Below, piece after piece: positions 52,219 to 61,165 of a stretch of DNA of 64,000 nucleotides; position 1 is the stretch's first letter, and every line of letters starts with the position of its first letter. The stretch is from JACMLD01 sp044223995. Lineage in GTDB: Bacteria; Bacteroidota; Bacteroidia; Chitinophagales; Chitinophagaceae. The notes under the pieces were generated by a model. It did no database searches. It had not been told where the DNA came from and saw nothing but the letters and a program-made list of their open reading frames with translations. Where the stretch lies: contig JBGALE010000006.1 of the NCBI GenBank assembly GCA_044223995.1, forward strand, positions 124,001 through 188,000, given 5' to 3'. A program made the position numbers and the translations under genes.

Positions 52219-54066
52219 TCAATACCCTCTAACATTTTTCCCTTCTATGTAGTTGATAAAAGCTTTATTGACCACCCTGTTACCACCAGGCGTGGGATAA
52301 TTGCCTGTAAAGTACCAATCGCCGGTATTGGTGGGACAGGCGGCATGCAGCGACTCGATGGTTTGATAAATGACCTGGACAGGTATCGGCATTCCTTCAG
52401 GAGTAATGAGCTGCGCAATCTTTTCGGATATCTCGTCGGTAGTAAAGGGCTTATATATTTGGCGCACCACGTTTTCGGTATGTAACTGACCTGTTCTCAG
52501 CAATTCCTTTGCATGCTGGTAAAGGTCTTGTAACAATGATTCTTTTCCGCGCTCCTTCAATAACTCTATCGCAGCCCTGAATGCTATAAAATCACCCAGT
52601 TTGCTCATGTCAATGCCATAGCAATCCGGGTAGCGGATCTGCGGTGCCGAAGAAATAATAATGATTTTTTTCGGTTGCAGGCGGGATAACATCCTAACAA
52701 TACTTTCCTTCAGCGTCGTTCCTCTCACAATAGAATCGTCTATCACCACCAGCGTATCTTCATCTTTTCTTACCGTACCATAGGTAATGTCGTACACGTG
52801 TTGTACCATTTCATTACGGTTGGAATCCTCGGTAATAAAAGTGCGCATTTTTACATCCTTAATAGCAATCTTCTCCATCCTGATACGGCGGTTTACCATT
52901 TCTGTCAGCTTATCATCATCAAAGTCTTTTCCCCAGGATAAAATACGCTGCACCTTTACCTTGTTGAGGTAATCCTCCAATCCTTTTATCAAACCATAAA
53001 ATGCGACTTCTGCAGTATTCGGGATAAATGAAAAGATGGTATTCTTTATATCATGGTTAATGGCTTGCAACACGGCATCACTTAGATGATACCCTAATGC
53101 GCTTCTTTCTTTGTAAATTTTTTCGTCGTTCCCCCTGGAAAAATAAATACGCTCAAAGCTGCAGGCGCGCCTTTCTTTTGGCTCCAGTATTTGTTCAATG
53201 GAGTAATCACCATTGGCCTTCACAATCAATGCGTGCCCGGGCATCAATTCCTGTACTTCATTTTCACCCACATTAAAAGAGGTACGTATAGCAGATCTTT
53301 CTGAAGCGGCAACTATCAGGTCGTCGCTAATATAATAATAGGAAGGGCGTATGCCATGAGCATCGCGCATCACAAATGAATCGCCGCTGCCTATGAGGCC
53401 CGCTATATGGTAACCGCCATCAAAAAGGCGCGCTGCTTTTTTTAATACTGCAGCTACATCCAGTTCGCCGGGGTTTTGTTCATCTTCCTTTACGAGGAAA
53501 TGATGCACCACTTCCATCATGGCTGCAAGATCACTCTGACGCTGAAACTCTCCCGGATCTATATTTACGAGTGAAAAAAGTTCTTCCGTATTAACTAAGT
53601 TGAAATTTCCTGCAAGAGCGAGATTCCTGACCGGGATGGTATTTCTCTTAATGAATGGATGACAAAACTCGACATTGTTTTTTCCCTGTGTCCCATAGCG
53701 CAGGTGGCCGAGTAATAGTTCACCCAGGAACCTTACATGTCCCTTCAGTAAGCCGGGGTGTTTCTTTATTTCGGGCTGGTATTTTTCAAGCTCCAGTATT
53801 TCTTCCGATATCTGCCGGAACAATTCGGCTATGGATTGCGGAGCGATACTGCGGATTCGGTGTAAAAAGGGATAACCAGGTTCGACATTTAATTTTACGG
53901 CTGCTACTCCGGCACCATCCTGCCCCCTGTTGTGCTGCTTTTCCATCAGGAGGTATAGTTTGTTGAGCCCATACAGCACGGAGCCATACTTTTGCTGGTA
54001 GAAAGAGAGCGGCTTACGCAAACGAATGAAGGCGAGGCCACATTCGTGTTTTATGTCATCACTCAT
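52219..54066 (-). CDS. Long amidophosphoribosyltransferase-like (PurF-like) protein
   Basis: The 615-residue protein has an N-terminal class II glutamine amidotransferase domain (catalytic Cys9 in HECGLAFI) and a C-terminal phosphoribosyltransferase domain with the PRPP-binding motif VVIDDSIVRGTTLK (D443/D444). It is over 100 residues longer than canonical PurF (about 470-510) and starts with an N-terminal extension before the Cys. Bacteroidota typically have both a canonical PurF and this longer form; the physiological role of the long form is not established. An exact -7 element sits 16 nt before its ATG. Confidence 0.85.
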   Translation of the reverse strand: MSDDIKHECGLAFIRLRKPLSFYQQKYGSVLYGLNKLYLLMEKQHNRGQDGAGVAAVKLNVEPGYPFLHRIRSIAPQSIAELFRQISEEILELEKYQPEIKKHPGLLKGHVRFLGELLLGHLRYGTQGKNNVEFCHPFIKRNTIPVRNLALAGNFNLVNTEELFSLVNIDPGEFQRQSDLAAMMEVVHHFLVKEDEQNPGELDVAAVLKKAARLFDGGYHIAGLIGSGDSFVMRDAHGIRPSYYYISDDLIVAASERSAIRTSFNVGENEVQELMPGHALIVKANGDYSIEQILEPKERRACSFERIYFSRGNDEKIYKERSALGYHLSDAVLQAINHDIKNTIFSFIPNTAEVAFYGLIKGLEDYLNKVKVQRILSWGKDFDDDKLTEMVNRRIRMEKIAIKDVKMRTFITEDSNRNEMVQHVYDITYGTVRKDEDTLVVIDDSIVRGTTLKESIVRMLSRLQPKKIIIISSAPQIRYPDCYGIDMSKLGDFIAFRAAIELLKERGKESLLQDLYQHAKELLRTGQLHTENVVRQIYKPFTTDEISEKIAQLITPEGMPIPVQVIYQTIESLHAACPTNTGDWYFTGNYPTPGGNRVVNKAFINYIEGKNVRGY

Positions 54067-54082
54067 GGTTGGAAATGAGCCG

Positions 54083-54090
54083 CAAAAATA
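54083..54090 (-). promoter_or_regulatory. -7 promoter element of the purF-like gene
   Basis: TATTTTTG on the minus strand, 16 nt before ATG 54066. Confidence 0.6.
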
Positions 54091-54145
54091 AGAGGAGTTT
54101 GCGAGATAAAAAACCCGGGAGCAAAATGAGCTGTTAAAAACAAAA

Positions 54146-54172
54146 CCCCCACAGTCTTCATAGGCATGGGGG
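54146..54172 (-). terminator. Terminator-like hairpin between the response regulator and purF-like genes
   Basis: On the minus strand CCCCCA ... TGGGGG (6-bp arms, 15-nt loop), followed by TTTTGTTTTT. It could end the two-component operon, although it lies about 310 nt past the regulator stop. Confidence 0.55.
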
Positions 54173-54352
54173 GCGGTGTTTCACAAGGATAATAGATAAC
54201 TTTTGAGGTTGTTAACCACAGTTTTTCAAGGGATAAGAGATCAATTTGTCATAAGAATTGGATAAAACTACTTTTTAGGATGAATTGGATTCTTAGTCTA
54301 AATTAATACTTATCGCAGGTACCGGTGCATTATGTAACAGGTAAAATAACTT

Positions 54353-54366
54353 GTTAATCGATTAAC
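54353..54366. promoter_or_regulatory. 14-bp perfect palindrome, possible regulator site
   Basis: GTTAATCGATTAAC, about 120 nt after the response regulator stop. Palindromes of this length are typical of dimeric regulator sites. No other copy was noticed in the window. Confidence 0.45.
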
Positions 54367-54485
54367 TAAGATTCCGCTAAGTGTATCTACCAAGCATTGG
54401 GAACATATGTAAAAAATGCGATGGTTTCCCGCTGCAAAGCCCGTTCTGTATTACGTTTAACTAACAAGTGTTTGCCCGACATTTA

Positions 54486-55127
54486 TTAAGCGTAGCCTGC
54501 AGTATTGTTGATAAAGTTGACCAGTGAAGCGGAATTTTTCAGCTTCAGTTTCTTCAAAATATTATGCCGGTGTACTTCCACTGTTTTAAGTGAAATGTCC
54601 AGTTTGGAAGCAATTTCTTTTGAAGACAGCCCTTCACGTATGTGATTAATGATTTGGATTTCACGCTCAGTTAATGAATTAATATTGGGCGTATCCGGAT
54701 TCTCTTCCAATAGTTGTTCTGAAATGATTGTTTTGATTTCGTCGCAGATGTATTTATTGCCTTTGAATACTTCGATAATAGCCTTAAACATTTCTTCTTT
54801 TGAAGAGTTTTTTGTTACATATCCTTTGGCGCCTACCTGCAACATTTTCTTGGCGTACGCGGGTTGTGAATGCATGGAAACACCGATGATTTTTGAGCCG
54901 GGCGATACCTTGCGTATCTTTTCTGTGGCTTCAAAACCGTTAATCGGTGTCATGTTAATGTCCATTAAAATAATCTGCGGACGTTTTTGCTTGGCCAGTT
55001 CAACGGCTTGTTCGGAATCTCCACATTCGGCTACCACCTGGAAACGTGGATCGCTGTTGAGGATGTAAGTCCATGTTTCCCTGATGAGTTTGTGGTCATC
55101 TGCAATAAGGATAGTAATCTTTTCCAT
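54486..55127 (-). CDS. NarL/LuxR-type response regulator
   Basis: The 213-residue regulator has a receiver domain (residues 4-125) with phosphoacceptor D56 (ILMDINM), acidic residues D10/D11 and K in YVTKNSS, and a C-terminal LuxR HTH (about 145-210) with LTEREIQIINHIREGLSSKE and KTVEVHRHNILKKL. It follows the large kinase 55138-61002 by 10 nt, so the pair is transcribed together and should be cognate. Confidence 0.95.
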   Translation of the reverse strand: MEKITILIADDHKLIRETWTYILNSDPRFQVVAECGDSEQAVELAKQKRPQIILMDINMTPINGFEATEKIRKVSPGSKIIGVSMHSQPAYAKKMLQVGAKGYVTKNSSKEEMFKAIIEVFKGNKYICDEIKTIISEQLLEENPDTPNINSLTEREIQIINHIREGLSSKEIASKLDISLKTVEVHRHNILKKLKLKNSASLVNFINNTAGYA

Positions 55128-55137
55128 AATCGATCAT

Positions 55138-58100
55138 TTAGTTATTTTGAATTGGTACCTGTATAAAAAGTTTGCACCCGTTGCCCGGGGATGTTGTTAT
55201 TGTTACTTTGCCATTAAAGAGATGAGCCCTGCTTTCAATATTTGATAACCCTACCCCTTTCTTAAACTTCACGTTTTCCAGCCTGAAACCTTTACCGTTG
55301 TCTTTTATGGACAGTGTGATACTTTTCTCGTGTATCTTAATTTCAATACTAAGTTCGGAAGCTTCTGCGTGTTTTAGCACATTGTTGACCTGTTCCTGGA
55401 TAATACGGAACAGCATCAGCTTTTGTTTGTCGCTGATAATCTTTTCAAGATCGCCCTTGTGCAGGAATTTTACCTGTAATGCGCCGGTCATCCGCAGGGA
55501 TTCTACCAAATCCTTTACAGAATCGATCAGGCCAAGGTCTTTTACACTGGGTGGCACCAGCGCTTTCGATATATTACGTATTTCATTAATGGCATTAAAA
55601 ATATTATCGGCACTGCGTTTTATCAGTTCATCTTTCTGTTTTACATCAGTTTTTGCCAGTTCGAGGTAGAGTTTAGCAGTTGACAAAATCTGGTTTACAT
55701 TGTCATGCAATTCCTTTCCTATTTCTGCTCTTTCTTTTTCCTGTGCATCAATGACTGCCTGTGCAATTAGCTTTTCCTTGTTGATTTCATTCTTTAGCAG
55801 TTTTTTCTCCATTTTTTTCCGCTCCGTAATATCCTGCATGGAACCAACAAAGCGGGTGGGGCTTCCCAACTGGTCGTACACAATAAAGGCCCTGTCGGCA
55901 ATAATTGCATAGGTATTGTCTGCTTTTTGGAAACGGTATTCCGAGTACACAATGTCTTTTACCTTATTAGCAATAGCAGCATCATAAGTGTTAATAACCC
56001 TGCTCCTGTCGTCAGGGTGAATCTTGCTTTCCCAGAAACCGTGACGGTTGGTTTGCTGCGTAGATTTATAGCCAAACAACGAAAAGAAACTTTCACCCCA
56101 ATACAGGTGGTTGTTTTTAATGTCATAATCCCAAATAGCATCATTGGTTGCCTTGGTGGCCAGCAGGTAGCGTTCGTTGCTGATATTTATTTTTTGCGCC
56201 GATTGTTTATTCTCTATGATCACACCGAGTAATGTAGCCGCTCTTTCAAATAATTCCACCTGGAATTCTGTGGGTGACTTTACCGTTTTATAATACGCAG
56301 CAAATGAACCCAGCACCGAGTTGTTTGAAGTAACTATCGGGAATGACCAGCAGGCCGCAAGGTCGTGCTGCGCTACAAAAGACAGGTAGGGCTTCCACAA
56401 TGGGCTGTTTTGAATATCATCCACAATAATTGCCCGGTGCAGGTACATTGCCGTACCGCAGGACCCGACTTCTGGCCCAATTTCCAGTCCATTAATGACA
56501 TCCGTATATGATTTAGCAAGGCTGGGCGCTGACAAGTGCTGCATATATTTTCCGTTTTCTTCCAGCAGTAAAACAGATGCAATCAAGCCAGGGTTTAGTT
56601 TCTCAATTCCTTTCAGAAAATAGTCTACTGTAGTTTCCAGTGTAGCGGAAGGACTGGCATTTAACTCAAGTACTTCCTTTTCGAGTGATAACAGCATCTC
56701 CTGCGATTTCTTGCCCGTGATATCTTTGAAGTAAACAAACAAACCCTGCAGGGAAGGGTACGCGTTAATATCAAAATATGTTTTCAGTTCATCGACGTAA
56801 AGCTCAAAATTCACCACCATTTTTTCCTTTACTGCATAACTGCATTCCTGCAACGCAATGGTATTGCGTAGCAGCGGAACTGCTTCCCAAAGATTCTTTC
56901 CCAATACTTCCACATCTTTTATACCGGTAAGCTTTGCTGCAATCGGGTTCCACCATAGTACATTGAAGTTATTGTCCAATGCAATGAAGCCATCCGTAAT
57001 ACTGTTTAAAATATTGGTGATGTGCTCGGAATAGCCCTGTAATTGCTGTTCTGATTGCTTGCGATCGGAAATATCCCTGAAGCTGACAATTAATCCTTTG
57101 ATAACCGGGTCGTGCAGTTTATTGATCCCTTTTGCCTCTACCCATATCCATTTACCGGCGTTATTTTTTACGCGTATATCGGTTATTGCACTGATATCTT
57201 TGTTTAATATAAGATCCTCAAATATTTTCCTTGATCTTTTCAAATCGTCGGAATGAATAAAGCTAAACCAGTTTTGTTCATTCACCTCTTTTTCGTCATA
57301 CCCCAATACCGTAGATACGGAGGGTGTTACATATTTGATCACGCCGTCGGCATCCAGTACGTGTACGATATCCAGTGAGTTTTGAAAAAGAGATTTAAAT
57401 TTTATTTTACTTTCTTCCAGGCTTTGTTCCACTGATTTGCGTTCAATGGCAGCAGCAAGACCGGAAGCGTATAACTTAAGCGTGTCCAATTCAACACTTG
57501 TCCAGCTTCTTTCATAGCTGCACTGATCAAATCCCACGAAGCCCCAGAATTTTTTTTCAACAAAAATGGGTACTACCAGCAGCGACTTGATTTCCTGATC
57601 CTGCATATGCTTTCTCAATGCGGCCCTTGTAGCATTTTTTATGAGCAGTTCGTTGGGGAACCCTTCTTTGATTTGACCAAATATCTCCGGGTAGTGTTCT
57701 TCTTTAAAATCCTGCAATTCAGGGTTATCGATCTGGGGTTCATTTTTTCCGGAGTTCCATTCGTATAACTGCCGGTAATAATTTCCCTGCCCGATATTGT
57801 TTTCAAAATACTGGAAAATATATGACCTGTCTGCTTTGGCAGCTACCCCAATAATATTCAGGCTTTTGTTGATCCCCGATTCCATATCCGCCGTCAGCAG
57901 TTCGTTTGCAGCCTGTGCAGCAGCGCTTAATAAGATGTCTTTTTGTATCAGTAATGATTCTGCATTTTTTCTTTCACCAATATCCTGCACGGAGCCAACG
58001 GCTTTATAAGGCTTACCTTCTTCATCGTAAAATAAATAAGCGCGGTTGAGAATATATTTAAATGATCCATCTTTGGAGCGCCAGCGAAATTCGTCGTGCC

Positions 58101-61002
58101 AGAAGTTTTCTTTCTTTGCAAAAGTTTGTGTGATTTTTGAAATCACCGAAAGGCGATCCTCAGTATGGATGCGCTCAATGATCCATTGCAGGTCTTTATT
58201 TTTTATATCTTCCTGTGTATAGCCAAAGCGTTCTGTAAATTCCTGCGATATAAATGTATAGCCAGTAACGACATTCGATTCAAATATTGCATCGGAAGTT
58301 GCCTTTACTGCCATTTCAAAGCGCTGGTGCGATTGGATCAACTCCTCCTCTTTTGAAATGAGCAAAGCTTCTTTACGGCTGAGCTCCGTGATATTGCTGA
58401 TGATGGCAAGAATGGTTTCTGCCTCACCGGATTCATTAATTTCCGGGGCAATGGTAACCAGGAAATCCCATTCTGTGTTATCCTGCCTGTGCAGGTGAAC
58501 TTTTAATGTTTGAATTACTTTTTCGCGGAATACTTTCGCCGCAGCATGCAGAAACCGATCCTTGTCAGTGCCCGGCGGCAACAAATCTTCTGCTTTTTTT
58601 CCAATGATATCTGCAACCGGTCTTCCAAAAACATTAGTGTAGGTTTTGTTGCAATACACATAGCGAAACTCTTTATCCAGTCTTTGAATAATTGTAGGTG
58701 CATTCTCTGCCAGGTTCCTGAAAGCCTGTTCCTTTTTCTTCAATTCCTGCAATACTTCCATCCTGTCGGTAATATCACGGGAAGTTGTTTGCAGTGATAT
58801 GATTTTGTTTCCCGAACCGTAGATAGGCTGCGTGGTCGTTTCAAGGCATACATAGTTCCCGTCCTTTTTTCTGAAACGGTACTGAAACGGGCTGGTAATA
58901 AATTTTTTAAGGTTACGGATGGCTGTAAATGCGTTTTTCGCGGATATATCCGCAGGATGAAAAAATTCGTATGGGTTTCTTCCCACCAACTCATCCGGTT
59001 TGTACCCGAGCAACCGGTACGCAGAGGGAGATACATAGAGATAAGACCCGTTTATATGATGAAGGCAAACAACATCTTTCGAATTTTCTGACAATAACCG
59101 AAAGCGTTTTTCACTTTCCTTCAATTCATCTTCTATCGATTTTCTTCTTGAATCGTCATTGAAATATACCACGATGGAACGCACATATTCATTGTGCAGG
59201 AGGTTGTGCCCCCGGACAGAGCACCAAAGCCATTCACCATTCTTTTTCAGTACACGCACCTGGATATATTGCTCTTTGGGATCGTACTGTACTTCACTGA
59301 TAAATTGTTCCCTTGCGTAGGCAACATCGTCGGGATGCACCATATCGAAAATACTTTTCCCGATTAGTTCTTCCGGCTGAAATTGCAGGATATTGGTTAC
59401 CGATGGTACCACAAACGTGACTTCGCCCTTAATATCAGCCAGGGCAATTCCATCAAGCGAATCGCCAATCAGTGAGCGGTAGAACGATTCACTTTTTTTT
59501 ATCTTCTCTTCCGCCAATACCTTGTCGGTAACATTTCTGTTTACAGCAATAAACCCAATGGTCTCCTGTTTTTCATTGGTTAGCTTCTTAACGGAACACA
59601 TGAGGTGAACACGTTTTGTACTACGGCACAGGTACACAACTTCTCCCTGCCAGTTACCATTTTCGAGTAATACAGCCATTGCCTCCTGCGAAGTAGTCCC
59701 TACATATTCGTATTCCAACAGATGGTCGACCAACTTCCCGATGGCATCAGCAGCTTTGATGCAATAAATATTTTCGGCTGCATGGTTCCAGGTGGTTATT
59801 TTAAAATTGATATCAGTGGTAATAATAGCGTCTGATACTTTTTCGATCAAATCAGCCTGCATCTTCACTTTTTCTTCAGCGATTTTACGATCATTGATAT
59901 CCACCACCGAACCTACATATCCAAGAAATGTTCCGTCATCGAGGAAACGTGGCACCGCATTGTCCAGTACCCACCTATACTCACCGGTGCGGAATTTTAA
60001 CCTGTATACCAGTGATACCGGTTGCCGTTTGTCGAAGCCTGCCCTGTATTCGTCAACACCAATATGTTTGTCTTTCGGATAAACAACCTTGGTCCAGCCA
60101 TCGCCCATCGCTTCTGATATACGAACACCGGTAAAATCACTCCAGTATTTATTTACATAAATGGTTTTATCATTTTCATCTGTCATCCAAATCATCACCG
60201 GCGCCGTATCTGCCATGTTCCTGAACCTGCTTTCTGTTTCCTGTATTATCTTTTCAGTTTCCTTTTTCTCAGAAATATCATTAATAATTACCAGCGTAGC
60301 ATTTTGCCCCTGGCAGGTAAAATGACAGTGCCTGATTTCGACTGTAACTAAAATACCATCCCTTCTCTGGTGAACAATTGCAGATCTTTCGCTGGAATGC
60401 GAATCATTGCCTTTTGAAAAATAATCAACCAGTTCTTTTGTACCTGGTTCGGGCCACAAGTCAGTAACAGATAATTTTAGAAACTCTTCCTTTGGATAAC
60501 CATAGTATTTACATGCAGCGCCATTGGCGTCGAGCAGGTGTAGTGTTTCGGTTTCAATAACCCACATGGGTTGCGGACTGTGTACAAAAATAGTCCTGTA
60601 CAATTCGCCTTCCTGGAATCCGGCTGGTATGGTTTTATTGTCGGGCACCAATTCACCAATCCACTCAAGTATTTGCACAGAATTGTTTTCAGTAGTTATT
60701 TTTGAAACGATCCATTTGGTAAGAAGTTCCGGCTTTTTTGGTGGCCTGATAGTGGTCTCAAATTCAAAAGAAGAGGAGTGCTGTAAAATATTTACGAGGT
60801 CCGCGGCAGAGGAGAAAAAATAGTTCTTTCCAAAAAAAGAAAGCAGTGATAAGTCTTCTAGCTGGTTTTGGGATATACCAATTGCCTGTGCAAACACATC
60901 GTTTGCTTTTATAATGTTTCCGTTTAAGCCTGTTTGAACCAAAAATGAGTAACTGACGGTTTGGTTAATCGCAGGTCTGGATTTTTTAGGGGTCGTAATC
61001 AT
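55138..61002 (-). CDS. Giant multi-PAS/GAF sensor histidine kinase
   Basis: The 1954-residue protein lacks a signal peptide and transmembrane spans. It reads as roughly eight PAS domains (residues 10-1025, each ending in the linker typical of DIxxRK, for example DINDRKIAEEK, DITDRMEVLQEL, QDIGERKNAESLL), a GAF domain (about 1030-1190), two PAS (about 1190-1435), a second GAF (about 1440-1605), an eleventh PAS (about 1610-1735), a HisKA_3 dimerisation domain with H1766 in KELHDNVNQ and a HATPase_c domain (DNGKGF, GVGLSNIESR). Such kinases integrate many signals; ligands are unknown. The PAS borders are approximate. It precedes its NarL-type regulator. A strong dyad (61056-61080) lies upstream of the start. 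Confidence 0.94.
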   Translation of the reverse strand: MITTPKKSRPAINQTVSYSFLVQTGLNGNIIKANDVFAQAIGISQNQLEDLSLLSFFGKNYFFSSAADLVNILQHSSSFEFETTIRPPKKPELLTKWIVSKITTENNSVQILEWIGELVPDNKTIPAGFQEGELYRTIFVHSPQPMWVIETETLHLLDANGAACKYYGYPKEEFLKLSVTDLWPEPGTKELVDYFSKGNDSHSSERSAIVHQRRDGILVTVEIRHCHFTCQGQNATLVIINDISEKKETEKIIQETESRFRNMADTAPVMIWMTDENDKTIYVNKYWSDFTGVRISEAMGDGWTKVVYPKDKHIGVDEYRAGFDKRQPVSLVYRLKFRTGEYRWVLDNAVPRFLDDGTFLGYVGSVVDINDRKIAEEKVKMQADLIEKVSDAIITTDINFKITTWNHAAENIYCIKAADAIGKLVDHLLEYEYVGTTSQEAMAVLLENGNWQGEVVYLCRSTKRVHLMCSVKKLTNEKQETIGFIAVNRNVTDKVLAEEKIKKSESFYRSLIGDSLDGIALADIKGEVTFVVPSVTNILQFQPEELIGKSIFDMVHPDDVAYAREQFISEVQYDPKEQYIQVRVLKKNGEWLWCSVRGHNLLHNEYVRSIVVYFNDDSRRKSIEDELKESEKRFRLLSENSKDVVCLHHINGSYLYVSPSAYRLLGYKPDELVGRNPYEFFHPADISAKNAFTAIRNLKKFITSPFQYRFRKKDGNYVCLETTTQPIYGSGNKIISLQTTSRDITDRMEVLQELKKKEQAFRNLAENAPTIIQRLDKEFRYVYCNKTYTNVFGRPVADIIGKKAEDLLPPGTDKDRFLHAAAKVFREKVIQTLKVHLHRQDNTEWDFLVTIAPEINESGEAETILAIISNITELSRKEALLISKEEELIQSHQRFEMAVKATSDAIFESNVVTGYTFISQEFTERFGYTQEDIKNKDLQWIIERIHTEDRLSVISKITQTFAKKENFWHDEFRWRSKDGSFKYILNRAYLFYDEEGKPYKAVGSVQDIGERKNAESLLIQKDILLSAAAQAANELLTADMESGINKSLNIIGVAAKADRSYIFQYFENNIGQGNYYRQLYEWNSGKNEPQIDNPELQDFKEEHYPEIFGQIKEGFPNELLIKNATRAALRKHMQDQEIKSLLVVPIFVEKKFWGFVGFDQCSYERSWTSVELDTLKLYASGLAAAIERKSVEQSLEESKIKFKSLFQNSLDIVHVLDADGVIKYVTPSVSTVLGYDEKEVNEQNWFSFIHSDDLKRSRKIFEDLILNKDISAITDIRVKNNAGKWIWVEAKGINKLHDPVIKGLIVSFRDISDRKQSEQQLQGYSEHITNILNSITDGFIALDNNFNVLWWNPIAAKLTGIKDVEVLGKNLWEAVPLLRNTIALQECSYAVKEKMVVNFELYVDELKTYFDINAYPSLQGLFVYFKDITGKKSQEMLLSLEKEVLELNASPSATLETTVDYFLKGIEKLNPGLIASVLLLEENGKYMQHLSAPSLAKSYTDVINGLEIGPEVGSCGTAMYLHRAIIVDDIQNSPLWKPYLSFVAQHDLAACWSFPIVTSNNSVLGSFAAYYKTVKSPTEFQVELFERAATLLGVIIENKQSAQKINISNERYLLATKATNDAIWDYDIKNNHLYWGESFFSLFGYKSTQQTNRHGFWESKIHPDDRSRVINTYDAAIANKVKDIVYSEYRFQKADNTYAIIADRAFIVYDQLGSPTRFVGSMQDITERKKMEKKLLKNEINKEKLIAQAVIDAQEKERAEIGKELHDNVNQILSTAKLYLELAKTDVKQKDELIKRSADNIFNAINEIRNISKALVPPSVKDLGLIDSVKDLVESLRMTGALQVKFLHKGDLEKIISDKQKLMLFRIIQEQVNNVLKHAEASELSIEIKIHEKSITLSIKDNGKGFRLENVKFKKGVGLSNIESRAHLFNGKVTITTSPGNGCKLFIQVPIQNN

Positions 61003-61055
61003 GTTTACCCGGTTAAATACTTTTCTCTACGTTTTTCAATAAGCACCTAATCAAC

Positions 61056-61080
61056 GACAAGTGTATGTGTGACACTTGTC
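61056..61080. promoter_or_regulatory. Dyad upstream of the multi-PAS kinase gene
   Basis: GACAAGTGT-N7-ACACTTGTC: perfect 9-bp arms, 54 bp upstream of the kinase start codon. No T-run on either side, so an operator is more likely than a terminator. NarL-type regulators bind such dyads, so autoregulation is possible. Confidence 0.55.
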
Positions 61081-61165
61081 TGAAAAATACCTATTTCAAT
61101 TTAACGAAAAAAAGACCCGGGTAGCCTGTGCCTTTCATGTATTTAGAAAACTTAAGTGTTAACCC

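Larger units (their letters stand above)
54067..54485. other. Intergenic region between purF-like gene and response regulator gene
   Basis: 419 nt without a convincing gene. It holds the purF-like promoter (54083-54090), a terminator-like hairpin (54146-54172), and the 14-bp palindrome at 54353-54366. The rest is A/T-rich and shows no ORF with a good start. Confidence 0.7.

Noticed and set aside
61056..61080. Dyad as the terminator of the SurA-like gene
   Set aside because: It is not followed by a T-run on the minus strand; position before the kinase gene fits an operator better.
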